DNA of 64,000 bases from Engraulis encrasicolus. Taxonomy: Eukaryota; Chordata; Actinopteri; Clupeiformes; Engraulidae. Location of the stretch: the NCBI RefSeq assembly GCF_034702125.1, contig NC_085857.1:55620714-55684713 (forward strand), written 5' to 3'. How positions within the stretch are numbered: the stretch's first letter is position 1; every line of letters starts with the position of its first letter. Shown here in pieces: positions 34,070 to 57,964 of the stretch. The position numbers and the translations under genes are program-made. The notes beneath the pieces were generated by a model. That model had not been told where the DNA came from. It was given only the letters and a program-made list of their open reading frames with translations, and did not search any database.

Positions 34070-35449
34070 TAAAGATTGTGTATCGATGTGCTTCATCCAA
34101 AGCACCTGGTATGATGTTTTGATTTGTTAATCGCCAGGTTAACCCGATCCCCTGGCGTCCTGAAGGTCTCTGTCTGTAAACTGTGCATCTGTCTGCCTGA
34201 TATGTATGTACGGAGGTATGTAACGCCTCCGGTATGTCTCACTCTACTGTAAACGTTGGTGTATGTCCTGGACTATACTAATTATTTAATTGTGTGCCCA
34301 ACTCCTCAGAGGTGTCATCGAGGGTTCTGGGCACTGTACAGTTGCACCGTGGGCCGATTGCCCATCGCTGTTTTGTCCTTAGTGAATTTAGTTTGCCTTT
34401 CTGTTTTGTTTTGTTTCATTGTGTTTTATTTCTGTTGGACCGACCACCAAATCCTAAATGTATCATTAGTGTGCATGGTGGGTCCAGTAGCTCGCAGGGC
34501 AGATCCCAGTAGACTTGCTTGACTTGAATTGTAGTGAATTGACTCACCTGTGTGTAGTGGGTAGCCATGATTGAATCACTTGCGTGGTATGCCTATGAGC
34601 GTGTGTGAGTGTGCGTGCTGTACCATAGGCCATTATTTCATAGCACGAGTAGTGAAACACACTTTTATTCTGAACTGTAACCTGCCCTGCTAGCCTGGGT
34701 CTAAGTGCTGTATTGTGTAGTTTTCTTTTCTTTTGGTGGTACGGCTATTTTAACCATTGCATCTCTGTATAAATAATGACTATTTTTTATTTGCCAACAA
34801 GTAATCCATGTCTCTGTGCCAGTCTGTCAGGACCTGTGTGCTTTTACTTGTGAAGTCAAGTTTTACTCTGGGTGGCGAAATTCCCCCAGTGGCGTAGTCG
34901 TGCAATTACACATCAAAGAGATGATTATTATTTTTAGGAAAACTAACATCTAAAAGGTCCACTCTGCTACAAAAGCAACTGATCAACCAAATGTAGAAAT
35001 TAATATAGGCCTACAGTAAAACAGAATTTAGGAGTATAATCAAGAGCAAGATTACGCAAAAGAGGCAGGAATTATGGAACAAGGGTCTAACTTGTAGGCA
35101 CCTTTACCGTATCCAGAAAACAGTGGGAGGGGGCACACAGAAGCACACAAAAGAAGCTGAGTTACACACAGAAGCACACAAGAAGAAGACATGGTTTCTA
35201 GAATGAGGGTAGGCCACACATGTTTAAACAGCACATTGTTTTTAGTGAAGAAGCATGCGGATGGAAAATGCAGTGACTGTAACACCCTGGAAACCTCTGA
35301 GAATATCATTGAGGAATGTAACTGTGTGATATACTGTATCATTTTGCGATACAGGAGCTGAGCAGCCTTGAGGGAGATATAGACCTACCTATAAAGCTGA
35401 AAGAAACTCTTCAAAGGCAGTTGTTAGTCACTTGTTTAACTTTTTAAGG

Positions 35450-35665
35450 GAAACTGGTTTCCCATGGAGATAGATATAGGCCTATAACTTTTTTCTTTCC
35501 TTTTTCTTTTTTCTTTCCTTTTCTTTTCTTTTTTCTTTCCTTTGATTAGAGTAGTTTAGTAGGGCCTAAACCAGAACCACACACCATTTCAGAAGGTGGT
35601 GGTAATGCACACCAAGAAGTTGCTTGCCAATCGGCAATCAACTAGCCAAGTAAACCAGCGCCAGC
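35450..35665 (+). mobile_element. LINE copy 1 3' UTR end
   Basis: A pyrimidine-rich tract (CTTTCCTTTTTC units) is followed by AGAAGGTGGTGGTAATGCAC and ATCGGCAATCAACTAG. This is the diverged counterpart of the CCAGTAGATGGCGGCAATGC end of LINE copy 2. The (GAA)n tail is missing. Confidence 0.55.
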
Positions 35666-36044
35666 CGCTGGTCGCCGATTTTTTTTGGCTGTGAGTGGGT
35701 CTGGCCTCGCATTGTTGTAGTGCTCTGCCAGGCTTGCCAAGAATCTGGCAAACCAATCACAACGCAGAGATGTGTTTTGAATCAAAGCGGGCAGGGTTTT
35801 GGGGGAGTGACGACGAAGCTTGTGATGCTGGGGAAAGCACATCAACAAGAATGAGCAGCCTCTGCGCTCCTCCGCGCTGCTTCGATGGCGCCACTTAGTT
35901 AGTGGACAGTACCACCCGGAAAAAGTCGGGAGTTTTGTCTCTCGTAATACCCAGACCCTCTCTGGTGGTATTAAACACAGCGCATTTAAAGTCGGCCACA
36001 AAATGCACAAGACGATGACCTCGCACCGGTTTGATCTACCAACA

Positions 36045-36375
36045 TTGTGGGGGGACAGGCGTAGAGGAGGAGCTGAAGTGGGCAGCAGTGCAAGCTTTAG
36101 TAGGGGTGTGAACTCATGTAGGGCCACGTGAGCGAGTTGTTGGCCAACCAGTTCATGGGCACGTGACCTCGGAGGCGGTATGTAAACCCTTGCAGACGAG
36201 CATCAGCGGATGATAAGCAACTGCAGGGGTTGCAAGGTCCGACTGCAGTCGCATTCATCCCGTGATAGTTTGACACCATGTGACATGTCACCTGGTCGGC
36301 GCAACATGACTGAAATTTGGACAGGAAATCTAACCATCATGCAGCATTTTCAGCCAGAATGCATTGCTGTCTATC
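36045..36375. repeat. Unclassified dispersed repeat, copy 2
   Basis: Second copy of the 19990-20340 repeat in the same orientation. It shares CCAACCAGTTCATGGG, GATAAGCAACTGCAGGGGTT and CATCATGCAGCATTTTCA. Confidence 0.7.
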
Positions 36376-36423
36376 TGCACATTTAATTGGTGCGGTATCT
36401 CGATTTAGCCTACTCCTGCTACA

Positions 36424-36717
36424 TTCCAATATGCAACCTTGCGTCCTCCACTTATGCTTGTGGCCTTGCCCCGCTCCTTACCCCTCCTTTGTGGAGAACA
36501 ATTAAGTTTCCCCGCTGTCAGTCAAGCCTCAACAAATTTTGGTGGACTATTCTTCATTCACCATCCAGTTTGCAAATGAGAAAATTACTTTACAATTGAG
36601 CGTTTGCGAGATATTTAAATATAATAGGCTACTGTTGTCAGTGATGTCATCATGACATATTACTTCCTGGTACGAGGTCACAAGCACAAGTGGAGGACGA
36701 AAGGTCGCATATTGGAA
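36424..36717. mobile_element. MITE family with TATGCGACCTTG termini, copy 1
   Basis: Termini ATATGCAACCTTGCGTCCTC and GAGGACGAAAGGTCGCATAT are inverted repeats. The interior shares CAGTGATGTCATCATGAC and TTTTCATTCACCATCC-like blocks with the copy at 58983-59231. Confidence 0.78.
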
Positions 36718-36755
36718 CGTACCCTTCTCTGGTCTTGGGGTGGGCTCGACCATGT

Positions 36756-36779
36756 GCAGTGCATTGAGGGATTTGTTGT
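36756..36779 (-). promoter_or_regulatory. ZNF143-like motif in LINE 5' UTR copy
   Basis: On the minus strand: ACAACAAATCCCTCAATGCA then CTGC, close to the known ZNF143/SBF pattern ACTACAAnTCCCAnnATGCA. The same place in the intact LINE carries a similar motif. Confidence 0.45.
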
Positions 36780-36947
36780 ACTTCACTTGGTGTTTAAAAT
36801 ATTTCGGAACGCTCTTAAAACTACAAGACCCAGACTGCAACGTTTTGTCACTTCTCGGTGCCTTTTCTCAATTGGCCATCCGTTTAGAGAGCGGTTGTAT
36901 TAATCTAACACGTCAGGGAATAGATGTCCAATTGGTATGGGTCCCAG

Positions 36948-37419
36948 TGTGACGGAGGTCATCTTGCACCTCTTCACCCCCCTCGGGGATCGAACGTGCG
37001 ACCTCGTCAACTACAACGGTTCGGCAATGGGAGACACAGTACGATACCGCTGGGCCAAGAGACTAGTCTCTCGGCCCAACGGCACGAGACTGTATGAGGC
37101 TATCGGAGGGAGGTTTACCAACGTTCCACGCCAACTCTGTGCTAGTTAGCCTCCGTTACACTCTCCCCCTTAAACCTCACTCCCATCCCGGGTCATACGG
37201 CACCACTGTGACGGAGGTCATCTTACACCTGTTCACCCCCCTCGGGGATCGAACGTGCGACCTCGTCAACTACAACGGTTCGGCAATGGGAGACACAGTA
37301 CGATACCGCTGGGCCAAGAGACTAGTCTCTCGGCCCAACGGCACGAGACTGTATGAGGCTATCGGAGGGAGGTTTACCAACGTTCCACGCCAACTCTGTG
37401 CTAGTTAGCCTCCGTTACA
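36948..37419 (-). mobile_element. TRIM retrotransposon with tRNA-like promoter boxes in its LTRs
   Basis: Two direct 213-bp repeats (36948-37160 and 37207-37419) differ at about two positions. Both begin TGTGACGGAGG and end CCTCCGTTACA on the plus strand. The insertion is flanked by CCAG (36944-36947 and 37420-37423) and interrupts the LINE codons WVP/AHTG, so its borders are fixed. Read on the minus strand, the 46-bp interior starts GTGGTGCCGTATGACCCGGG, a primer-binding-site-like TGG stretch one base inside the 5' LTR. It ends AAGGGGGAGAG, a polypurine tract abutting the 3' LTR. Within each LTR (minus strand) are TGGCCCAGCGG, fitting the Pol III A box, and CACGTTCGATCCCC, fitting the B box about 50 bases later. 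It has no coding capacity, so it must use proteins of another element. Identity of the LTRs suggests recent insertion. Confidence 0.82.
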
Positions 37420-37948
37420 CCAGCACACACAGGAGTGAGTGGTAACGAGGCAGTGGATGAACTAGCGAAGGAGGCCACAACTTTTGAAGAAATTCAGCTA
37501 GGTGTCCCCCTCAGCAGATCTGAGCTAAAGACCATTGTTAAAGACGGTGTTAATAAGCTCTGGCAAACCGAATGGGATAAGGAGGAGAGGGGTCGACATT
37601 TGTACAGAATACATAAGAAAGTATCTTTTCAAAAGGCGGGGTATACTTGCAGACAAATAGAAGTGTGGTTCACAAGACTGAGGATAGGCCACACAGGGCT
37701 TAACAATAGTCTGTTTGTCATCAATAAGCATCCTACTGGTCTGTGTGAACACTGCGGGTTGAAAGAAGATGTAGAACATGTTTTATTACACTGCATACAT
37801 TACACTACACAAAGACAAAACCTGCAAAAAGCAGTCGAAACATCTAAACTGACTTTGACGTTATCATCCTTGCTGGGTGAACCCAGGTCGCGTCACATCA
37901 CTGATGCAGTTATAGGCATGAACGGCCATCCGGGTACTTTGCTCGTAA

Positions 37949-38216
37949 ATGTGCGTTACGCCCCTTTATGGGGGAAATCAAACCGAATGTCTCATCAACT
38001 TACATGCTACATCGGCTGACCTAAATGAACACAGTCCATGCTTCAGCCACGGCTGTTTGGCTATATTATGTTTGTATTTGAACAGCCAGCAACACAACAC
38101 GTTTTCGGCATGTTGCGCAACGCTAGTACAGGTCTTTTTCTCTCGTTTATTAAACCCCAACAACACCAATTGACGTGCATTGGCTGTTTCCCCCCAAAAA
38201 AGGGCGTAACGCACAT
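37949..38216. mobile_element. MITE inside LINE copy 2
   Basis: Termini TGTGCGTTACGCCC and GGGCGTAACGCACA are inverted. It separates the LINE C-terminal coding from FLRDTNLAGRI. I could not define a clean target duplication. Confidence 0.7.
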
Positions 38217-38533
38217 GGAAAACTTCACGCCGTTCATGAGTATAGCGTTCCTCAGAGACACTAACTTGGCTGGGCGCATTTAGGAATTTTGTTTTTTATT
38301 TATTTATTTATTTTTATTTTTTTATTTGATTTCTTTGTTTCTTTATTGCCAATCAGTTGCCCACGTTCATGTGTAATTTCTTTGGTTTATCAACTGGATA
38401 GGTATTCTCTTTTCCTTTTTGTTTTTGTTTTCTCTTTATTTCCTTCCCTCTTTCTTTCATTCTTTCCTTCTATCTTTCTACCTACGCTCAATAGATAGGC
38501 TGTGGAACTAAGTCCAAGTGATCACACCCCACT

Positions 38534-38548
38534 CCAGTAGATGGCGGC
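38534..38548 (+). promoter_or_regulatory. CTCF-core-like motif in LINE 3' UTR
   Basis: CCAGTAGATGGCGGC fits the degenerate CTCF core CCASYAGRKGGCRS at every position. It lies about 65 bases before the inferred 5' exon of zinc-finger gene B. Confidence 0.45.
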
Positions 38549-38585
38549 AATGCACTGCGTTTGTCAGCCGCCATAAAACCCGACT

Positions 38586-38614
38586 GAAGAAGAAGAAGAA
38601 GAAGAAGAAGAAGA
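38586..38614. repeat. (GAA)n tail of LINE copy 2
   Basis: Nine to ten GAA units lie between the LINE 3' UTR and the 5' exon of gene B. Simple-repeat 3' tails are usual for I-like LINEs. Confidence 0.75.
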
Positions 38615-51671
<13,057 letters not shown>

Positions 51672-51699
51672 CAAGAGATTAAGACAAGTATCCCCATCA

Positions 51700-51800
51700 T
51701 AGCACCCATACAGGTGAAAAACCTTAAGTTGTACCACATATGGAGAGGCCTTTGCAAACAAAAGTAATCTCAGACAGCATCGGGGAAGACGGCAAGTCCT
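51700..51800 (+). pseudogene. Decayed extra zinc finger after the stop of gene B
   Basis: After TAA at 51671, CATACAGGTGAAAAACCTTA and GGAGAGGCCTTTGCAAACAA still resemble a GEKP linker and GEAFANKSNLRQH finger, but with a shift and stop. Gene B once had a longer finger array. Confidence 0.6.
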
Positions 51801-51831
51801 TTTGCAGCTCAATGTTACATTAGGACACTCT

Positions 51832-51995
51832 GGCTCTACCGTGGTGTTAATGGCAGGGCGCTCGTCTGCTACTGGGTTCGATTCCGGTCCAGGTCCTTTT
51901 TGTCGACCGTACCCCGCGTCTCACTCCCAACCCTCTTCCTGTCACTATTTTCACTGTCCTATCTCATAAAAACTAATAAAGACTTGAAATGCCTT
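51832..51995 (+). mobile_element. tRNA-derived SINE, copy 2
   Basis: GCTCTACCGTGGTGTTAATG and GGCAGGGCGCTCGTCTGC, then GGGTTCGATTCCGGTCC (B box), then CTTCCTGTCACTATTTTCAC. It is the opposite orientation of the copy at 43095-43293. It lies in the 3' flank of gene B. Confidence 0.75.
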
Positions 51996-51999
51996 ACTA

Positions 52000-53200
52000 C
52001 ATTACTATTTACAGTACATACCTGTGCACATCAGCTATGTCAATGTTTGAGTTGAAATGTGCTGCATGATTGAAATGATTACAGTTTTAGCAATATATTA
52101 CTTTGAAAATATAATGTGTATTATCTGAATGTAAATTCAAAATATTAACATTTTCAAGGGGTATGAGTGTCATAGTCGTCCCGATGAAGCACTAAAATAT
52201 GGTCCATTACCTTGAGAAGACAGTGGTAAGTGCCATAGGGGCAACTGATAGTCATAACCTTGAAGAGCAAGCGGGATTGGGGAATTGGGCGACCAGTCCA
52301 CTGGTGTTCCTCCTCCTTCCTTCCATCCATCCGGGTGACTCAAGAGTGCACTTTGGGGAGAGGTCAGTGGCCATCAAGTCCTGCTCTGGCCTCGCAGGCC
52401 AGCTCTCTGCAATAGTTCCATTTCTTGTGGAACCAGGGCTCTTTTTGACAGTTCGGTCTTCAGCTCGTGCCATCGCTTGTCCTTCCATTCATGCAGCACT
52501 CTCCAGGACACAACCAGTCATGTCTTGCCACTCGCCACCACTCCCCATTGAATTTCAAAGTCATGGAACACTAAAACCAAGGCATACAACAGAACACAGG
52601 TGATGCTAGGACATTCAATTAATCTACCAATCTCAATCTAAAACCGTTTTCTGTGTCACTGGGCACTCTGCCACACTACGCCATAAATATGTCGGCCATA
52701 TGTCGGCTCTTGTTAAAAACCATTAAAAGATTTGAAATGCCCAGTTTCACAGAAGACAGACAAGGACTAAATATATATACTTTTTATTTACCATGAAGTT
52801 AAAACTAAATTGTCCTTGAAAGTCTCTTTGGAGTCCTTTGCCCATTAGCCATTGGTCACAGGAATCAGTCAGTGAGCAAGCCACAATCGTGTTGGGGGAA
52901 TCTCCGTGTAGTCACAGTTCTAGTGGCCGAGGGGAGTCCCTGGTGACGTCCGTGGCTCAATCCAGGTCCAGCACACCTCGGCAGCAAAGAACAAGTGTCC
53001 TCTGAATGGAAATCAGTTCAGCACAAATAGAATGACAAGCTGCAGGTAGGCTTCTTACGTTTTGCGTTCGTAGTTGGTTCGAACCAGCTGGTCTGGTTCG
53101 GCTCCTACACAACTTTTAAGTCCTCCTGGTCCGGTCACCATTTCCAGGCGGCGCACAGGCATGGTGAGAATGAGGAGTATACACAAAGGGTGTATCACGT
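52000..53200. other. Intergenic, no supported gene
   Basis: A 134-codon frame at 52199-52603 has no recognisable domain and no supporting splice or poly(A) signals. I leave it as unsupported. No repeats were identified. Confidence 0.4.
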
Positions 53201-53204
53201 TCCT

Positions 53205-53700
53205 TTGAGAACAAATTTTCTTTAGACGGCGTCAAGGGTGTGTGGTGGTAAACAAGTGAGTTTTACAAAAAAAAAGTGCATCATCTGGCTAGTCAACCAT
53301 GGTTGTGGGACTGACATCGTTTGGGGATGTATGAATGCCGTCAACATTGGAAATCTGAATTACACCTAAAGAAGCATGCATGTCAACATGCACTGTGACT
53401 ACAGAAGAAGATCATGATACTCCATAGGATTTAATTCAAAACTCACACCCATCTATTTTAGCCAGGTGCAGACTCAAAATGTAAAATTTCAATGCAAAGA
53501 AAGGTTGAAACACACACACCGATGACCTCCCTCTTGATCCCTTTTTTTTTCAAAATGAAAGAATGAATGTAGTTGCTGCCAAAGGTGGTTCTACAAAGTA
53601 TTAAGCAAAGGCTGTGAATACTTATGTAAATATGATTTCTTTGTTTTTTAATTTTAATAAATTTTCAAAAACTCTCAAGAACTCTCTTTTTCACATGTTC
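53205..53700. mobile_element. Tc1/mariner fragments, two families
   Basis: 53205-53545 matches the interior of the element at 44927-45603 (GTGTGTGGTGGTAAACAAGT, CATGTCAACATGCACTGTGA). Then GTATTAAGCAAAGGCTGTGA and ATACTTATGTAAAT at 53595-53640 is the end of a different Tc1 family. Confidence 0.65.
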
Positions 53701-54376
53701 ATAATCGGGTAGGCTATTTATGTTACATTTTGAGGACAGAGATGAATTGAATACAATTTGGAATAAGGCTGTAACGTAATGAAATGCAGAAAAAGTGAAG
53801 CGCTGTGAATAGGCCTACATTTCTGGATTGACTGTATGCTCTGACATGTAGGCCTACCTTTTTACGTTTAGCTGTAATGAGCTTCAGTAAATATGTTTGT
53901 GTCTTAAAAAATCAGATAGGACAAGATGCAATAGGTTGATGGTGATTTGTATGTCAGGGACCAGTCCAGGAAGTTTGATAGCCTACATGCACATATGTGG
54001 ATACGTTGCAATAACAAGCATTAACAATAACTTAAGTTCACAGATATGAACACATGTTCTGGGGCCACAGGTAATGTGGAATTGTGCAGAGTAGAAATAG
54101 GACTACTGAGAACTGAATTTCGATTTGGACTCACGCTGATGGTACTAACGGAACATCAACAAATATACTGTGTAAAATGTTCAAAATGCAAGCTAAGTCA
54201 GCATCAAATGCAATATTACATTTTGCCTCATAGTGGCGCTTCACGTTACTACAGCCCTTTGATGCGCATAAAGGCAAACGTGCGAAGTGGACGGGAGAAT
54301 GCACTTAGAATTGATTTACATGGTAAATTCCCTGATTTTCGCTGGTGAAATCCTGTGTAACCCCCGCTTAGTCAAA

Positions 54377-55010
54377 GGCTATGTCTCAAATGGCGCACTT
54401 TTGTCAGTGCACTGACAGTCAGTGCATAGTGCACACAGTGCACTGAGGTCTTTAGTGCATAGTGTCAAGGGGAAATGTGAGCAATATGCACTGTGCCCTC
54501 GCTGGAAGTGGCGGCTGAGCATGCCATTACCATAGAGAGGAACCATAGAGAGCGTCGTGTCCAGCTGCATCACAGTGTGGGGAGGAAGCTGCACGGAGAA
54601 AAACAGGAAGACACTCCAGCGTGTTGTGAACACAGCGAAGAAGATCATTGGAGTACCACTCCCCTCCCTGCAGGACATTTACACCGCACGCCTCACCCGG
54701 AAAGCACTGATGATCATCAAAGACACAAGCCACCCTGCACACAAACTGTTCAGCCTCCTGCCCTCTGGAAAGAGGTACAGGCGCCTCCGTTCCCGTACCA
54801 CCAGGCTTGCAAGCAGCACGATGCATCAAGCAATCAAGATACTGAACACTCAACCCACTCTCCCTTCACTGTCAGCCTCTAGCCAGCCAGGCCACTGACA
54901 ACGCTCCCCCCCCCTCATCCCCCACCACCATATCTGCGACTGAACATTCCACCTGCACTACTACATCTGTGACTGAACTTTCAACCTGCACTCAAAACAT
55001 ACACATGCAC

Positions 55011-55068
<58 letters not shown>

Positions 55069-56043
55069 TGCATCTGCACTAAACCCAAACATACACACAC
55101 TGACATACAACTCATACTCACACACATACACACACACACACACACACAGGTACACAGACACACACACAGACGCACACCACACTTTCTACATGCACTAAAA
55201 CAAAACACACACACATACACACACACGCACACACGCACACAAAACACATACAAACACACACACACACACACACATACTGCTGCTGGTGTATTTAATAAAC
55301 CTTTTTAATTATTGTTTTCTTCAAATGCTACTATTACTATGTCAGAACTCTATAAAGGACTTTTAGAAAAAGCACAACAAAATACCTCCTCTTAATGTAT
55401 GTTCTCTACAAGTCTTCTGTTGTCCAGTCTTGCACTTTAAATGTCTGTATGAGCAATGTCTACGTCCATACTGTCTATGTCCATGTATGAGTACTGTCTA
55501 TGTCTATACTGTCTATGTCCTTACCTAGATTAGTCTATGTCTGAATGGGAGAGCAAGAAACGCAATTTCAAATTCTTTGTATGACCAGTGCATGTAAAGA
55601 AATTGACAATAAACTTGACTTGACTTGACTTGACTTGACTTGACATTAGGGTGCCAAAATATGAGTTGGCTATTGTTTACAATGCACAGCGTCTGGTGCT
55701 TGTATTTTCATGTCCCTCACCCCAAAGGACAACAATCACACATGCAATACTTTGGTTGGCATGTAAAGGTTGGTGTCCCATCAATATTACTTACAGAATT
55801 AGGAGACTGTTGACCAAACTCTTCTACTGAACTGGATGCCATATTTCTTCCCTGTCATGGTCAACATGGCCGCCGTTTAGTGCGTGCAGTGTCCATCATT
55901 CAAGCACTGCATTTTTCCACCATTGTTAGGGGATCATCCTGGCACTTTGAGTGCACTGGCTCAATTGAAAATTTCAGCGTGAGCACCCTAAGCACTGAAA
56001 AACAGTGCCCGAAGTGCACAAGTGCGTTATTTGAGACACAGCC
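54377..56043. mobile_element. DNA transposon with GTCTCAAAT termini, split by an L2-like LINE
   Basis: Left GGCTATGTCTCAAATGGCGC and right GCGTTATTTGAGACACAGCC are inverted with a few mismatches. AGTGCA-rich subterminal repeats lie at both ends (TCAGTGCATAGTGCAC; GAAGTGCACAAGTGCG). The L2-like insertion at 54536-55645 separates the halves. Target duplication not resolved. Confidence 0.65.
54536..55645 (+). pseudogene. 5'-truncated L2-like LINE, ORF2 C-terminus and 3' tail
   Basis: SSCITVWGGSCTEKNRKTLQ, RVVNTAKKIIGVPLPSLQDI and HPAHKLFSLLPSGKRYRRLR are the C-terminal signature of L2-type reverse transcriptase proteins; the frame 54557-54898 is intact to its stop. The 3' UTR carries interrupted (CA)n tracts at 55018-55066 and 55125-55275 and ends ATAAACTTGACTTGACTTGAC, the typical (TGACT)n tail. 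Confidence 0.82.
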
Positions 56044-56049
56044 ATAGAC

Positions 56050-57110
56050 TTGGGCAAGCACGGAGGCGCTGTTGCACGTTTTTTTTTTAAACTTTCACTG
56101 GTGGTTGAATACAGCCCTATGTCACCACAAGCTCTTTTTTAAAAGACGTGTGCAGGGCTTTATCCAACAGCTCTCAGTCACTGTTTGTGCTCTGATTAAT
56201 GCACGGATTCATTGTAATTCAAAGGCGGTGTTAAATAAGATTCACGTTGAGCTTCACATGCACGATGGAAAAGAAAGCCGTGTCTTGCAGCAAAACTTTG
56301 TTGAAAAATGGCAGCGATAGTAAATGGAGCCTCTTTACGTAGCCCCATTGGCCTATATGTTGGCTCTGGGAGCGTGGTAAAGCTATCTGAAATAAAAAAA
56401 TATATATAATGGGTGGCTATCGAAATGAGGGAAGGTTAGCTGTTTCTAATGTTTGTCAAGTTGTAAGTTGCCTGATAATATTTGGCTCTTGAATATCCGT
56501 TGTTTTTATGATTTAATTAGGCCTAATGTCCAGAAGCTGTTTTAGACTAGCATTGCCTTTGAGTGAAGGTTCTGGCTAGCAAACATGCTATTCGTTTTTT
56601 ATTTAGTTTTTTTTTACAAATGTATGTTTCAAGCGACGAGTTAAGTGAAGTCTGAGGCTATAGCGATATGAAATGCTTTTATGAAGGGCGATAGAGGGAG
56701 AACTTCAGATAGTCTGTAAATTTAGTAGTATTAGGCCTAGGTCTACAAATAGTTCTGAATCTTAAATGAGTCAAAGTCACACATGTGTATGGTGGCAACA
56801 TCTTCGTTATTTTAATTCATTATTTGGGGCAAGTGCGGTGCAGGCGCGCGCTCTGCTTCAGCCAGCCGCACAGCCCAGCTGCGGCGCATAGCATGACGAG
56901 CAGGGAGAGAGAGAGAAGGGCAAACGATAGTAGCCTAATTGAAATGCATATTTGCTCTACTCGATAGTGATGGAGGCTACTTAAACTTGTGATTTATTTA
57001 TTATCACCCTCAATATAATCTCTCAAAATGACGGACAGGCTTCAGAATTTTCCGTCATTTCTCAAAAAAAATCTGTCAATGACGGACATTTGTCAGTTAA
57101 CGCGACCTAT
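56050..57110. other. No supported gene
   Basis: There is a GC-rich patch near 56830-56890. AATGACGGACA and CCGTCATTTC near 57025-57085 suggest one end of a palindromic element. No exon was recognised. Confidence 0.4.
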
Positions 57111-57116
57111 GGCACC

Positions 57117-57340
57117 AGACAACCCATAAAGGAGAAAGGCCTTACCAGTGTAGCACGTGTGGAAAGGGCTTTGCTATCAATCGTGACCTAAAGAGGCATC
57201 AAAGAACCCAAACTAGAGAAAAGCCTTACCAGTGCACCACATGTGGAAAGGACTTTACACAGTCAAGACACTTACAAGTTCATCAGAGAATCCATAATGG
57301 AGAAAAACCTCACCAGTATAGTACATGTGGAATGTGGTTT
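57117..57340 (+). pseudogene. Zinc-finger fragment, three fingers
   Basis: GERPYQCSTCGKGFAINRDL, EKPYQCTTCGKDFTQSRHLQ and KPHQYSTCGMWF are readable in one frame. Finger 1 has Gln for the last His (RTQ) and finger 3 has Tyr for its first Cys. The array then ends abruptly in hAT-like sequence. Related to genes A and B. Confidence 0.72.
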
Positions 57341-57960
57341 ACCGAAGTTCGAAATTCACTGGACATAGTCCAAGATATTGTGGCGTTTGTATCTGGCTCC
57401 CCCAAACGTTTGGCAATATGTATAGGATATGACAGCAGCAAAAAACGTCTGCAGAAATTGTCAGACAACTCGATGGTCCCAACATGACGCCTGCATATCC
57501 ACAGTAATCGAATGCTATGACCGTATAGTTGAGACCCTGGGGATGCTCCAGGTAGAGGGAGACACAAAAAGCGGTGCCACGGCCACCGCCCTGTCGAGAT
57601 CTTCCTTTGACTTCATCATCTCAACCACAATTATCCAGGGCTGACTGCCATCTACCAACAGGGGCAGCTAATGCAACAGCCCTGGTAACGCTGTGGAAGC
57701 ACAAGCGAGACACAGCCTTTCCAGTGCTGTGGGAGAAGGGTTGCGCTTTGGCAGATACTCTTGACGTACGTCCCCCGATCCCCCGAATTGCTGCCATTCA
57801 GATGAAGCGTTTGAACGCAACGGCAGATGAATACTGGCGTCTAAATTTATTCAGCCCTTTTATTGACCACATCTTAACAGAGATCTGCCAGAGGTCTGCC
57901 TTTCGCCTCTGCGCCTAAAGGCACAATACCTGCTGCCAGACAAACTCTCTGGCCTATCTG
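57341..57960 (+). pseudogene. hAT-type transposase relic (THAP12/repressor-of-PKR-inhibitor-like)
   Basis: LDIVQDIVAFVSGSPKRLAI, then in another frame TTRWSQHDACISTVIECYDR and a FDFIISTTII segment, then PPIPRIAAIQMKR followed by ADEYWRLNLFSPFIDHILTE. The order and motifs match the C-terminal half of hAT-like proteins annotated as 52-kDa repressor or ZMYM-like. At least two frameshifts and stops are present. Confidence 0.68.
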
Positions 57961-57964
57961 ATGC

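Larger units (their letters stand above)
36741..38614 (+). mobile_element. I-like LINE copy 2: 5' UTR joined to RNase H and 3' end
   Basis: 36741-36900 matches the 5' UTR of the LINE at 60.25 kb (GGCTCGACCATGTGCA, ACTACAAGACCCAGAC, GCAACGTTT). At about 36900 it jumps to RNase H (QGIDVQLVWVP), interrupted by the TRIM at 36948-37419. It resumes with AHTGVSGNEAVDELAKEATT and continues 180 residues through RIGHTGLNNSLFVINKHPTG and CEHCGLKEDVEHVLLHC. Past a MITE (37949-38216) comes FLRDTNLAGRI and stop (38280). The 3' UTR has a T-rich tract, CCAGTAGATGGCGGC and a (GAA)9 tail. ORF1, EN and RT are missing, so this is an internally deleted copy or two abutting fragments. Confidence 0.72.

Noticed and set aside
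34860..34930. Primer-binding site GGCGTAGTCG marking the end of a 5' LTR at about 34890
   Set aside because: The LINE frame resumes only after 34971 and the AAAG duplication fixes the LTR end there, so this motif is internal.
36937..37408. Two identical open frames (GDRTCDLVNYNGSAMGDTV...) as a duplicated gene
   Set aside because: They are read through the TRIM LTRs and stop at the LTR ends; no family match.
52199..52603. 134-codon open frame downstream of gene B
   Set aside because: No domain, splice signal, Kozak context or repeat origin recognised; length is compatible with chance in GC-richer DNA.
54046..54348. 100-codon open frame before the L2-like insertion
   Set aside because: No recognisable motif, AT-rich chance frame.
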